Shown: positions 41,214 to 50,197 of the stretch, piece after piece
Position numbering within the stretch: position 1 is the stretch's first letter
How the letters are laid out: the number at the start of each line of letters is the position of its first letter
From: Paenibacillus bouchesdurhonensis
Lineage (GTDB): Bacteria > Bacillota > Bacilli > Paenibacillales > Paenibacillaceae
Reading direction: 5' to 3'
Length of the DNA: 64,000 bases
Assembly: GCF_900155685.1 (NCBI RefSeq)
Contig: NZ_LT732547.1
Span: 765,648 to 829,647, forward strand
The notes under the pieces: model-generated
Seen by the model: the letters and a program-made list of their open reading frames with translations, nothing else
What the model was told of the DNA's origin: nothing
Database searches by the model: none
Translations under genes and position numbers: made by a program

Positions 41214-41609
41214 ATGAAACGTGGAGATGTCCTGCTGATCGGCTTGATCGTCGTTATTGCTCTGGCATTTCTTATTCCAAGATGGTTTTTCGAAGATTTA
41301 AGTGAAAAAAATCACAATAATAATCCGCTTGTAGCAAATATCAAAGTAGATGGAAAACTGGTTCGATCCGTGGAGCTTACGGAGGAGGAGCAAATTATTG
41401 AAATTGAAACCGAGGATGGCCTCAACATTTTGAAGGTACATGATTATGGTATAGAGATGATTGAGGCGGACTGTCCTGATCAGTTATGCCTGACCTTTGG
41501 ATTTGTTAAGCGCAATGGCGGGACGATTGTTTGCCTCCCGCACAAAATGATTGTAGAAATTGAAGGAGACTCGGGGGAAGGAGATGATGTTGATGCCATC
41601 GTTAAATAA
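41214..41609 (+). CDS. eetA: NusG domain II-containing membrane-anchored protein, EetA-like
   Basis: 131 residues: one N-terminal helix (GDVLLIGLIVVIALAFLIP), then an extracytoplasmic NusG_II domain (KVDGKLVRSVELTEEEQIIEIE, and the CPDQLCLTFGFVKRNGGTIVCLPHKMIVEI end with its Cys-X4-Cys pattern). In Listeria the EetA/EetB pair is needed for flavin-based extracellular electron transfer; exact chemistry is unknown. ATG after AAGGGAG. Overlaps eetB by 17 bp and leads an operon with the ECF genes. Confidence 0.85.
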   Translation: MKRGDVLLIGLIVVIALAFLIPRWFFEDLSEKNHNNNPLVANIKVDGKLVRSVELTEEEQIIEIETEDGLNILKVHDYGIEMIEADCPDQLCLTFGFVKRNGGTIVCLPHKMIVEIEGDSGEGDDVDAIVK

Positions 41610-42171
41610 GCAGACTACAGCGAAGCCGCTGGGCAGCGAATCGTCCAGCCTGATGTTGAAAAGAACGGTCATCGTCGCTATTTTCGCTGCGGTTGCAGTC
41701 GTGTTAAGCCTGATCGAGTCGCTCATTCCTATTAATATGGGGGTTCCTGGCGCCAAGCTGGGATTGGCAAATATTATGGTGCTGACCTGCCTTTATTTTC
41801 TGCAGGCGAGGGACGCCTTGATGATGGTATTGCTGAAGACGCTGCTTACCGCCTTTATTTTCGGTACGTTCTCAAGCTTTTTGTTCAGTATTATGGGCGC
41901 GCTGTTCAGTTTTGCGGCGATGTGGTTCCTGCTCCTGGTAGGTCGTAAGAGGCTCAGCATGATCGGCATAAGCATCGTAGGGGGGATTGCCCATAATATC
42001 GGGCAGCTTACCGCGGCAGCGCTGTATTTCCTGACAACAAAAATATTTTATTACTTACCGATGCTCCTCATTACAGGGGTATTGACAGGGATTGCGGTGG
42101 GCATTGCGGTTCGATATCTGATACCAGCCCTTTCCCGGCTATCTTTGTTTGAATCGTTTTTGAAGGACTAA
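41593..42171 (+). CDS. eetB: Gx transporter family membrane protein, EetB-like
   Basis: 192 residues with about five to six helices of the Gx/'heptaprenyl diphosphate synthase component I' family, which is really an ECF S-component-like fold: SLIESLIPINMGVPGAKLGLANIMVLTCLYF and GIVGGIAHNIGQLTAAALYF are typical. ATG at 41593 chosen with AAGGAG 9 bp upstream, inside the eetA end. The next genes are two ECF ATPases and EcfT, so it may be the substrate-binding subunit of that transporter. Confidence 0.85.
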   Translation: MPSLNKQTTAKPLGSESSSLMLKRTVIVAIFAAVAVVLSLIESLIPINMGVPGAKLGLANIMVLTCLYFLQARDALMMVLLKTLLTAFIFGTFSSFLFSIMGALFSFAAMWFLLLVGRKRLSMIGISIVGGIAHNIGQLTAAALYFLTTKIFYYLPMLLITGVLTGIAVGIAVRYLIPALSRLSLFESFLKD

Positions 42172-42186
42172 AAAGGAGGTGAGGAG

Positions 42187-43002
42187 ATGGCTGCGGCAGA
42201 ATTCGCCTATGAATTGAAGCAGGTATCCTTTGCTTATGTGCCGGATAATCCGGTTCTGGATGAAGTGACGCTCCGTATTGCTTCAGGAAGCTGGGTCTCA
42301 ATCGTCGGCCCCAACGGCTGCGGCAAATCCACGCTTGCCAAGCTGCTCGGCGGACTGCTTGCTGTGAATAGCGGTACGATTACTGTGGAGGGCCGTGAAT
42401 TGACGCGAGAGTCGGTTTGGGATATTCGCCCTCGGATCGGCATGGTGTTCCAAAACCCGGATAACCAATTTATCGGGGCTACGGTGGAAGAGGACATCGC
42501 TTTTGGGCTGGAGGGACGCTGCCTTGCCCGCGGAGAAATGAGGGAACGGGTGCAGCGCTATGCCGAGAAGCTGGAAATCAGCGACCTGTTATCCAAGCAT
42601 CCATCGGAGCTGTCCGGAGGACAGAAGCAGCGCGTAGCCCTCGCCTCCATCCTGGCAATGGAGCCGGGTATCGTTATTTTCGATGAAGCATCCTCCATGT
42701 TGGATGAGAAAGCACGTGGAGAACTGCTCCAAATATGGCAGGATATGCGGAAGAGCGGGGATTACACGCTCATTTCGATCACGCATGATGCGGAAGAGAT
42801 TATGGCCTCGGACCGGGCAATTATGCTTCGGGGCGGGGCCATTGCAGCCGATAGAGCTCCTTCGGAGCTGTTCGAAGATGAGGAGCTGCTGCAGGCGTGT
42901 CGCTTGATTGCGCCTTATCGGGTGAGGCTTCAGCAGGAACTAAGAAAGCGGGGGATGGATGGAGAAGCTATTCTCCATGGCCGGCATCTAAGGAGGCGGT
43001 GA
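42187..43002 (+). CDS. ecfA1: ECF transporter ATPase EcfA1
   Basis: 271 residues: Walker A GPNGCGKS at 41-48, Q loop MVFQNPDNQF, signature LSGGQKQRV, Walker B IVIFDEASSMLD, H in SITHD. Strong AAGGAGGTGA upstream. Forms with EcfA2 and EcfT the energising module of an ECF vitamin-type importer; in the EET locus this module is linked to flavin export or use. Confidence 0.92.
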   Translation: MAAAEFAYELKQVSFAYVPDNPVLDEVTLRIASGSWVSIVGPNGCGKSTLAKLLGGLLAVNSGTITVEGRELTRESVWDIRPRIGMVFQNPDNQFIGATVEEDIAFGLEGRCLARGEMRERVQRYAEKLEISDLLSKHPSELSGGQKQRVALASILAMEPGIVIFDEASSMLDEKARGELLQIWQDMRKSGDYTLISITHDAEEIMASDRAIMLRGGAIAADRAPSELFEDEELLQACRLIAPYRVRLQQELRKRGMDGEAILHGRHLRRR

Positions 43003-43006
43003 CATT

Positions 43007-43915
43007 ATGGCTATTACATTCGAAGAAGTAAGCTATGCTTACGATGACCGCACCTTATGGAGGAGCGGAGCGCTGGAGGGCGTCAATATGGATATTCGGC
43101 CCGGTACATTTACAGGCATTGCGGGTACGACAGGCTCTGGCAAATCGACGCTTCTTCAGCATTTCAATGGCATCCTGAGGCCGACGGCAGGTCGCGTGCG
43201 GATTTTGGACGTGGTCGTGAATTCCCAGGAAAAAGCACCAAAAATGAGCGAGCTGCGCAGGCGTGTAGGTCTGGTCTTTCAATTTCCCGAACAGCAGTTG
43301 TTCGAAGACACGGTGGAGAAGGATATTTGCTTTGGCCCGCTTAACTTCGGGATGTCCCTAGCGGAAGCGCGGGAGCGGGCAAAGTGGGCGCTATCCCTGT
43401 TGGGGCTGGAAGAGTCGCTTCTTCAAAGGAACCCTTTTCATTTAAGTGGAGGTCAAATGCGCAAGGTGGCCATAGCTTCGGTGTTGGCTATGGATCCAGA
43501 GGTGATTGCCTTGGATGAGCCGACGGCAACCCTCGATCCACAGAGCCGGGCGGAGCTTGCCGCACTGTTATCGAAGCTGCACCGCGAGCAGGGTAAAACG
43601 GTCATCGTCGTGACGCACCGGCTGGAAGAACTGCTGCCCTATGTCGATGGGTGGATTGTCATGAAGAGAGGCCGGAAGCTATTCCAGGGTACGACCGATG
43701 CGCTTGTCCGCGAAGCTGCCTTCCTGGAGCAGGAGGGGCTGGCCCTTCCGGAATGCATCACACTCTGGAATCAGCTTGCCGCCGAGTATGGACTGGAGGC
43801 GGAGAAGCCGTGTTTGACGCCGAATTCTTTAGCTGAGCGGCTAGCGCAGATATACGCAGCTGCAGATACATTAAGAGACGGAGAGGAGAGATCGCCATGC
43901 GGGGAAAGCTTGTGA
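43007..43915 (+). CDS. ecfA2: ECF transporter ATPase EcfA2
   Basis: 302 residues: Walker A GTTGSGKS near 40, Q loop LVFQFPEQQLFEDTV (the FPE variant usual for EcfA2), signature LSGGQMRKV, Walker B VIALDEPTATLD. It starts 4 bp after EcfA1 and overlaps EcfT by 19 bp. The last ~25 residues are an Ala/Glu-rich tail. Confidence 0.92.
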   Translation: MAITFEEVSYAYDDRTLWRSGALEGVNMDIRPGTFTGIAGTTGSGKSTLLQHFNGILRPTAGRVRILDVVVNSQEKAPKMSELRRRVGLVFQFPEQQLFEDTVEKDICFGPLNFGMSLAEARERAKWALSLLGLEESLLQRNPFHLSGGQMRKVAIASVLAMDPEVIALDEPTATLDPQSRAELAALLSKLHREQGKTVIVVTHRLEELLPYVDGWIVMKRGRKLFQGTTDALVREAAFLEQEGLALPECITLWNQLAAEYGLEAEKPCLTPNSLAERLAQIYAAADTLRDGEERSPCGESL

Positions 43916-44700
43916 TCGGTCGGAGCATCGATACCGGATCCTGGATTCATGGCCTCGATCCGCGGGCAAAGCTGACGGCTATGGTGCTGTATCTCATCGC
44001 GATCGTTGCGGTGGGCTCATGGCCTGCGCTTGGTGCCGCCGCGCTCTTTTCGCTCGCTTATATGACGGCAACGAAGATTCCGCTCAAGTATTACGTCAAG
44101 GCGGCGAAGCCTCTCTGGGTATTGATGGTGTTTATCTTTGCCATACAGTGTTTCACTGTGACCGAGGGAAGTGTGCTTTGGCAAATCGGCTCGTGGACGT
44201 TGTATTCCGGAGGCGTGAGTCTTGGACTCATCTCAGCTTCGCGGATGGCATTGCTCGTTTCGTTTACCGCGATTCTTACGTTTACAACGACGCCTGGGCT
44301 GTTGAACCAAGGGATGGCCGGCGTGCTGAAGCCGTTGGAGGCAATTGGAATATCGGCGCAGCGCCTGACATTGATGATGAGCATTGCGCTGCGGTTCATT
44401 CCGACGATTCTCGACGAGTCACAGAAGATTGTGAAGGCCCAGGCTGCCCGGGGCGCTGATTTGCGGGAGCTGCCGTGGAAAGAGAAGGGGAAGATGCTGG
44501 TATCCTTGCTCGTTCCCGTTACGGTAGGAGCTTTTCGCCGGGCCGAAGAATTGGTTCTGTCGATGGAATCGAGAGGTTACCGGATCGGGGCGCCTCGCTC
44601 GGAGTATCATTTGCTCGTATGGAAGAGTCGCGATACCTGGTTCATTTTATCATTTGCTCTTCTGGCGGTTGCCGTGCTGATGTACAGATTTTTCATATAG
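43897..44700 (+). CDS. ecfT: ECF transporter transmembrane protein EcfT
   Basis: 267 residues, about five to six helices. The cytoplasmic coupling helices carry the two XRG motifs: AQAARGAD and SMESRGYR, which dock to the ATPases. HGLDPRAKL at the N-terminus is typical. Last gene of eetA-eetB-ecfA1-ecfA2-ecfT. In Listeria the EcfT-like protein of this locus (FmnA) serves FAD secretion. Confidence 0.92.
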   Translation: MRGKLVIGRSIDTGSWIHGLDPRAKLTAMVLYLIAIVAVGSWPALGAAALFSLAYMTATKIPLKYYVKAAKPLWVLMVFIFAIQCFTVTEGSVLWQIGSWTLYSGGVSLGLISASRMALLVSFTAILTFTTTPGLLNQGMAGVLKPLEAIGISAQRLTLMMSIALRFIPTILDESQKIVKAQAARGADLRELPWKEKGKMLVSLLVPVTVGAFRRAEELVLSMESRGYRIGAPRSEYHLLVWKSRDTWFILSFALLAVAVLMYRFFI

Positions 44701-44853
44701 GGATATTGATGCGGCACCGTTTAGGAATCCTATATAAGGAAGCGAAGCCGGGTGAGACTACTGAGCATCATGTGAAAACACCGAATAGAGACAATTCAAA
44801 GAGATAGCTCATAGAAACACCAGATGGAGAAACGAAAGAAATGTAAGAAAAAT

Positions 44854-44869
44854 CGTGAAATTATTCACA
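44854..44869. promoter_or_regulatory. Crp/Fnr-type palindrome upstream of the U32 gene
   Basis: CGTGA-AATTAT-TCACA differs at one base from the Crp/Fnr consensus TGTGA-N6-TCACA; 41 bp before the U32 start. Confidence 0.4.
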
Positions 44870-44909
44870 TTAGACAACTTAGTTGCGGGTAGGGAAGGGG
44901 AGTAATACT

Positions 44910-46997
44910 GTGGCACGTTATTTTAATGGGAAAGAAGTCGAACTGCTTGCGCCGACAGGAACGTTTGAAATATTCAAGGAAGTTATCCACGCTAATTGTG
45001 ATGCTGTTTATTTTGGAGGGCCTAGCCTCAATATGCGCATGATGCGTAAAGGTTATAATTTCAGCCGGCTAGAGATCATCGAGGCAATCAAGCAGGCGCA
45101 TAAGCTTCATAAAAAAGTGTACGTAACGGTAAACAACTTGCTTAATGAAGGGGAAATCGAAGAGGCGCGCGATTATTTGCGCTTTCTTGAGCAGGCGGGG
45201 CCGGATGCTATTATTGTTCAGGACTTCGCTGTTCTGGCTCTGATTCAAGAGATGAATCTAAAGCTTCCCGTGCATTCCTCAGTCATGATGAATGTGCATA
45301 ATCGCGAGATGATTACGGCGCTAGGTGAGATGGGAGTCACCCGGGTCGTAACGTCTAGGGAAATGGATTTGATGACGACGCGGTACTTGCGTGAAACGAC
45401 GGGCATGGAGCTGGAATATTTTATTCATGGTGATATGTGTTCCGTGCATGGCGCAAATTGCTATTTCAGCTCGCTCGTATTCGGGATGAGCAGCAACCGG
45501 GGCAAATGTCTCAAGCCGTGCCGTTGGGATTACCGGGTGAAGAAGGACGGTTACATGTATCCTTCCGAATTCCCGCTTGCCGTTAAGGATATGTTTATGT
45601 ATGAGCATATTCCTGAGCTGATCCATGGCGGAGTGACTTCTTTTAAAATCGAAGGGCGCATGCGTGACACAGAATTTGTCCTTATGCTTGTTAATGCCTA
45701 TGGAGATGCGATCGATCGCTATATTGACGACCCGATCGGCTTCGAACGGAGCCGGGATACCAGGCTGTTGTATGACAACCGGAAGCGTGATTTCTCTACA
45801 GGCTATGCCTTTGGCCGCCCAGGATTGTCTTACATTAATAAACGCTATGAGGGAACAGGGAAATTTTACAGCACGGGCAAGGTATTCAGCACTCCGACGG
45901 AAGAACGGAAATTAGGGGAGAAACGTCTGGGCGAGATTGAGAGCTATTTGCTCAAAGCTGCGGAACGGATCGGAACAGGGCAGCAAGAGGGCGAAGGAAA
46001 TCATCGAAACTATCGAGACGGTCTAAACGTCCAAAAACGGATGGGGCTGTCCGTGCATGTGAACAATGCGGCCCAGGCGCGAGCAGCGCTTGAGGGCGGG
46101 GCGGATCATATTTATTTGTCAGGCGATGTGTTCGAGCCGGATCGGCCGTTCACGAAGCAGGAGATTGAACAGCTGGCAGAGATCAAAGGAGAGGCCAAGC
46201 TGTATTTGGGCTTGCCGAGGATGATGACGGAGCTGCACTTCGAGATGTATGACGGACTATTGTCCGGAGAACGTTTGCCGATCGATGGGCTTCTCGTAAC
46301 CAATCTTGGCGCGGTTCATAAATTTGCCTCTAAGGGATATCCGCTCGTGGGCGACATCAATTTGAACATCTTCAATCATTTGTCTGCAGAAATGTACTCG
46401 AAGCTTGGTGTTGAACGATTTACAGCTTCCCTAGAGCTGCCGCTGCACGACTTTAGCAAGCTGTTGGAGAACGCGGCTGTTCCACTGGAGGCGGTCGTAC
46501 ATGGCTCACCGGCTCTTATGTATATGGAGCATGATTTGTACGAGAACACTGAGGTGTTCGAACCGATCGCCGAGGAAAATAATCATTACGTGGATAACCG
46601 TATTTTGGTGCTGATGACCGATAAAGGGGAGAACCCGGTCTACCGTGATGTCCATGGCCGCTGCCATTTGATGCTGGCAAAAGAACTGTGCCTGCTGCCC
46701 GTCATCAAGGAGCTTCAGGACGCCGGACTGTCCGTTTGTCGGATTGAAGGGGCGACCTATCAGCCGGAGCAATTAAAATCCATTGTAAGCGTCTATAGAG
46801 CCGCTATAGAGCAGCCTGAAACTGCAGGGGATCTATTTGCCGGAATGACCCCAGTCTATGCAGGGTATACGCTTGGGGCGCTGCAATTCGATGGCGGATC
46901 AGTAGGGCGTCCTGCCGCTGCCGAAGAAGAGGATTGTGAAGCCAAGCCAGGACAAGAGCAGGTGCTGCAAAGAGCAGGACAATTAACGAGCCAATGA
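44910..46997 (+). CDS. U32 family peptidase (YrrO/RlhA-type)
   Basis: 695 residues. N-terminal U32 TIM-barrel: ELLAPTGTFEIFKEVIHANCDAVYFGG, HKKVYVTVNNLLNEGE and the Cys motif GDMCSVHGANCYFSS-SSNRGKCLKPCRW about residues 180-205, which in related enzymes binds an Fe-S cluster. C-terminal DUF3656-like half. Family members include collagenase-like peptidases and tRNA/rRNA hydroxylases; the Cys set points to the second. GTG at 44910 chosen with AAGGGGAG 7 bp upstream. It stands between the ECF genes and the aminotransferase. Its stop codon lies at the border of a GAAT repeat. Confidence 0.88.
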   Translation: MARYFNGKEVELLAPTGTFEIFKEVIHANCDAVYFGGPSLNMRMMRKGYNFSRLEIIEAIKQAHKLHKKVYVTVNNLLNEGEIEEARDYLRFLEQAGPDAIIVQDFAVLALIQEMNLKLPVHSSVMMNVHNREMITALGEMGVTRVVTSREMDLMTTRYLRETTGMELEYFIHGDMCSVHGANCYFSSLVFGMSSNRGKCLKPCRWDYRVKKDGYMYPSEFPLAVKDMFMYEHIPELIHGGVTSFKIEGRMRDTEFVLMLVNAYGDAIDRYIDDPIGFERSRDTRLLYDNRKRDFSTGYAFGRPGLSYINKRYEGTGKFYSTGKVFSTPTEERKLGEKRLGEIESYLLKAAERIGTGQQEGEGNHRNYRDGLNVQKRMGLSVHVNNAAQARAALEGGADHIYLSGDVFEPDRPFTKQEIEQLAEIKGEAKLYLGLPRMMTELHFEMYDGLLSGERLPIDGLLVTNLGAVHKFASKGYPLVGDINLNIFNHLSAEMYSKLGVERFTASLELPLHDFSKLLENAAVPLEAVVHGSPALMYMEHDLYENTEVFEPIAEENNHYVDNRILVLMTDKGENPVYRDVHGRCHLMLAKELCLLPVIKELQDAGLSVCRIEGATYQPEQLKSIVSVYRAAIEQPETAGDLFAGMTPVYAGYTLGALQFDGGSVGRPAAAEEEDCEAKPGQEQVLQRAGQLTSQ

Positions 46998-47081
46998 ATG
47001 AGCAAGAAAATGAACGAATGAAAGAGTGAAAGAATGAAAGAACGAATGAATGAATGAACGAATGAATGAATGAATGAATGA
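46994..47081 (+). repeat. GAAT/GAAC tetranucleotide repeat tract
   Basis: About 88 bp of (GAAT)n with GAAC and GAAA variants, pure as (GAAT)5 near the end, starting right at the TGA of the U32 gene. A slippage-prone microsatellite. Confidence 0.85.
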
Positions 47082-47163
47082 GGTGATAAACGGACGGATG
47101 GCAACATAAACGATTGGGCGGAAGACACGTGAATAAAGGAATCTTGCCCCGAAGGTGCTGGAA

Positions 47164-47297
47164 TAACTGGATTTCATGCCGTTACTCATGAGAATTTTAA
47201 GCTCTTGAGGGAATTAGCTGGATTCCATGTATATAAATCTGGATATATCTGTTCGCTGTTGCGAGGGGCATAGTTTTAGTTACAAGAAATCCAGTTA
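47164..47297. repeat. Inverted 12-bp pair TAACTGGATTTC / GAAATCCAGTTA
   Basis: The two perfect halves lie at 47164-47175 and 47286-47297, with another CTGGATTCCATG between. It has the look of a dispersed intergenic repeat. No gene in this stretch. Confidence 0.45.
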
Positions 47298-47396
47298 AAA
47301 GGCTGAGTAGCTGCAAACGTATATTTTTAAATACCTAAAATACAGTTAGACAATCTAAAAATCGCATGAATGTCAAAAAAGAGGCGCCAAAGTCAA

Positions 47397-47577
47397 ACTA
47401 AGCACTGAATACTAAACGCTGAACCCAACTACCAACTACCAACTACCAACTACCAAGTGCCAAGTGCCAAGTGCTAAGTGCTAAGTGCTAAGTGTTAAGT
47501 GTTAAGTGCTAAACACTAAATAGCAAACACACGAAACACGAAATACGAAACACCAAACAGCAAACGCTAAACGACAA
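47397..47577 (+). repeat. Heptamer-periodic tract of about 180 bp
   Basis: A 7-bp period is kept over about 25 units while the unit changes by single bases: AACTACC four times from 47427, AAGTGCC twice, AAGTGCT, AAGTGTT, AAACACT, then CGAAACA-type units; weaker units (CTAAACG, CTGAACC) precede it. No spacers or repeats of CRISPR type. The rest of 47298-47396 and 47578-47740 holds no gene. Confidence 0.8.
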
Positions 47578-47740
47578 AAATAAAGACTTTAAATCGGGCT
47601 TTGTGCCACTGTGGAGTCTAGGTGCTGATTCTAAGTAATATCGACAAGGCCTATGTGCCACATACAGTACAAAGCGCAAGTCTATCGTATTAAGAGCTAT
47701 TAAGAGCTAATGTGTATCGCCTAGAAAAGGAGCGGGAACG

Positions 47741-49024
47741 ATGGAGCAATACAGCGGATCAGATCACATACTTCAGAAGCGGCAGCGGTATTTTTACCCG
47801 TGCACGAGTCATTTCTACCGAACTCCGCCGCAAATCGTCAAAGGAGAGATGCAGTACCTGTATGACCACGATAACAGACGCTACACGGACTTTTTCGCAG
47901 GAGTATCCGTCGTTGCTTGTGGTCACTGCAACCCGGAAATCGTCAGACGCACGGAGGAACAGCTGAGAACGCTGCAGCATACCTGTACTGTTTATTTAAC
48001 TCAGCCGAACGTAGATTTGGCGCAGCGGATGGCAGAGGTGCTTCCAGGTGAGCTGAAGCGCACCTTCTTCGTCAATAGCGGTTCCGAGGCCAACGAAGGA
48101 GCTTTGCTGCTGGCTCGTCTGCATACGGGAAAAAAAGGCTTTATCGCGCTGGAGCAAGGACTGCATGGCCGCACGTATTTGACGATGAGCGTGACGGGGC
48201 TGCGCATGTGGCGGACGGATCCGCAGTTGGAGGCGGATCGCGACGTGACGTTCATTCCCCGGCCTTATGAACGGGGGATGAACGCGGAAGAGGCGGCACA
48301 GCGCTCCCTCGCTGCCCTGAAGAAGGTGCTTGAGGAGAAGAGCGGCGACATTGCCGCCATGATTGCTGAGCCGATTCAGGGCAACGCCGGCATTATCGTG
48401 CCAGCTGCGGGGTACTTTGCCGAAGTGAAGGCGCTGCTGGAGCGGCACGGTGTACTCTTTATCGCGGATGAAATCCAGACCGGCTTCGGCCGGACGGGGG
48501 AAATGTTCGCGATAGATCATTACGGCGTGCAGCCGGACATCGTCACGATGGCCAAGGCGCTGGGCAATGGCGTGCCGGTTGCCGCGTTTGCCACGACGGA
48601 CGAGATTGCCGCCAGCTTCAACCGGCCTTCAGCATCCACGTTCGGCGGCAATCCGGTGTCCGCTGTCACCGCTATGGCGGTGCTTGACTACATCGAATCG
48701 CATCAATTGGTGCAGCGCTCTAAGCAGCTTGGAGATGTTCTGCAACAAGGCTTGCGCGTTCTTGCCGCCCGCTTTCCGGAAGCTATTACCGAGGTACGCG
48801 GGGCCGGCCTGATGATCGGTGTCGAGTTGTTCGGGGAGGATACACCGCGGGGTGCGGCATTAGTGGATGATGTGCTTGAACTTATGAAGGACAAAGGATA
48901 CATTATCGGCAAGAACGGCGTGGATCGCAACGTGCTGGCCTTCCAGCCGCCGCTCGTCATCACGGAGGAAGATATCGTCGGCATGCTGGCGGCGCTGGAG
49001 AAAACGCTGAGCTCCCTAACGTGA
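47741..49024 (+). CDS. Class III PLP-dependent aminotransferase
   Basis: 427 residues: FVNSGSEANEGAL (phosphate grip), the LHGRTYLTMS segment, D243 in LFIADEIQTGFGRTG (contacts the PLP ring N) and the Schiff-base K272 in TMAKALGNGVPVAAF. It converts an omega-amine or alanine with glyoxylate or 2-oxoglutarate; AGXT2/4-aminobutyrate type is the nearest group, but the amine donor cannot be read. ATG after AAAGGAGCGGG. It stands alone, after the heptamer tract, within the electron transfer region. Confidence 0.9.
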   Translation: MEQYSGSDHILQKRQRYFYPCTSHFYRTPPQIVKGEMQYLYDHDNRRYTDFFAGVSVVACGHCNPEIVRRTEEQLRTLQHTCTVYLTQPNVDLAQRMAEVLPGELKRTFFVNSGSEANEGALLLARLHTGKKGFIALEQGLHGRTYLTMSVTGLRMWRTDPQLEADRDVTFIPRPYERGMNAEEAAQRSLAALKKVLEEKSGDIAAMIAEPIQGNAGIIVPAAGYFAEVKALLERHGVLFIADEIQTGFGRTGEMFAIDHYGVQPDIVTMAKALGNGVPVAAFATTDEIAASFNRPSASTFGGNPVSAVTAMAVLDYIESHQLVQRSKQLGDVLQQGLRVLAARFPEAITEVRGAGLMIGVELFGEDTPRGAALVDDVLELMKDKGYIIGKNGVDRNVLAFQPPLVITEEDIVGMLAALEKTLSSLT

Positions 49025-49218
49025 AGTATCGCCGCAGCCAGTCATCTCGAACGTTTTAACCGGCATGAAGCTGTTCTCAATATACCTTCAAACTAAAATT
49101 TGAACTAACCTTAATCTTGTAAATCTCACGGAAATGCTTCCTAAACAAGCTACCAAAATAAGCTTCTCAAATTAGTTTTACAAATAAGCTCCACAAGAAA
49201 TTCATCAGCAGCTCAGTA

Positions 49219-49242
49219 GTGCTCATTAGTACTAATGAGCAC
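49219..49242. promoter_or_regulatory. Perfect 24-bp palindrome before the prenyltransferase gene
   Basis: GTGCTCATTAGT and ACTAATGAGCAC are exact inverted halves with no centre, 51 bp before the ubiA start. No T-run follows, so an operator is more likely than a terminator. Confidence 0.5.
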
Positions 49243-49292
49243 TCAACTAGTAAGCTTTGCTAGCGTGCACTGCATCAAGGAGTGTGGATTCT

Positions 49293-50165
49293 ATGGAATA
49301 CGCCCGAAAAGTCGGGGCTAAAATCAAGCTGTACAGTGAATTAGTCATGTTCTCCCATACTTTGTTTTCGCTGCCCTTTGCCATTATTTCGATGGTCTGG
49401 GCAGCGAATGGCTTGCCTTCCGCCTATGTGATGATCTGGGGACTGATCGCCCTTGTAGGCGCTCGCAACGGGGCAAACGCCTTTAATCGTATCGTGGATC
49501 GGGTATACGATGCCCAGAATCCGCGTACCGCGCATCGCCATTTGCCGCAAAGGCTGCTGGAGTCGAAGGAAGTGCTGGTGTTCGTGGTCGTCAATTATGG
49601 CATCTTTATCGCTGCCTCAGCGATGCTGAACCCGCTGTGCTTTTTGCTGTCGCCCGTGGCGATCTTCTTGATCTCATCGTACTCTTATACGAAGCGATTT
49701 ACATACTTAAGTCATTTGTATCTAGGGTTTACGATTGCATCCGCGCCGATCGGCGCATGGTTTGCCGTTACGGGGAAATTCGCGTTCACGCCCTTTGTGC
49801 TGGGGACGATCGTAATGCTGTGGATCGCTGGCTTTGACATCATCTATGGCTCACAGGACATCGAATTCGATCGCAGCCACGGGCTATGGTCGATTCCAAG
49901 CTATTTTGGCTTGAAAAACGGCCTGCGCATTGCCGCTGCCCTTCATTTATCGATGGTTATTCTACTGCTTGCGCTCATTCCCATCCGAGATCTCGGCTGG
50001 ATCTATGGCATCGGAATCGGGATAGCTGTTCTTCTTCTGCTCGCTGAGCACCGCATTATTAAGCCGGGCAACCGGCAGGTCATGAAGGTCGCATCTTACA
50101 ATCTGAATCAGGTCATCAGTATGGTTATTTTATTTACTACTTTAATTGATTTCTATATGAAGTAA
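49293..50165 (+). CDS. ubiA: UbiA-family prenyltransferase (DmkA/MqnP-like)
   Basis: 290 residues, eight to nine helices. Both Asp-rich motifs of the UbiA family: NAFNRIVDRVYD (N-x4-D-x3-D) about 62-75 and GSQDIEFDR about 190, which bind Mg-prenyl diphosphate. It joins a polyprenyl chain to an aromatic acid in the membrane. In the EET locus the partner is DmkA, which makes a special demethylmenaquinone; by sequence type it is closer to 4-hydroxybenzoate/futalosine-pathway enzymes, so the product is open. ATG at 49293 after AAGGAGTG. Confidence 0.85.
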   Translation: MEYARKVGAKIKLYSELVMFSHTLFSLPFAIISMVWAANGLPSAYVMIWGLIALVGARNGANAFNRIVDRVYDAQNPRTAHRHLPQRLLESKEVLVFVVVNYGIFIAASAMLNPLCFLLSPVAIFLISSYSYTKRFTYLSHLYLGFTIASAPIGAWFAVTGKFAFTPFVLGTIVMLWIAGFDIIYGSQDIEFDRSHGLWSIPSYFGLKNGLRIAAALHLSMVILLLALIPIRDLGWIYGIGIGIAVLLLLAEHRIIKPGNRQVMKVASYNLNQVISMVILFTTLIDFYMK

Positions 50166-50197
50166 TAATCAGAGCCGTGTGTCCTTATTCAACAATA

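Noticed and set aside
47397-47577. CRISPR-like array
   Set aside because: The period is only 7 bp with no spacers, and no cas gene is present; it is a simple tandem tract.
47996-48520. Long antisense frame (174 residues) in the aminotransferase gene
   Set aside because: It is the shadow of a well-conserved class III aminotransferase, without ribosome site or known motif.
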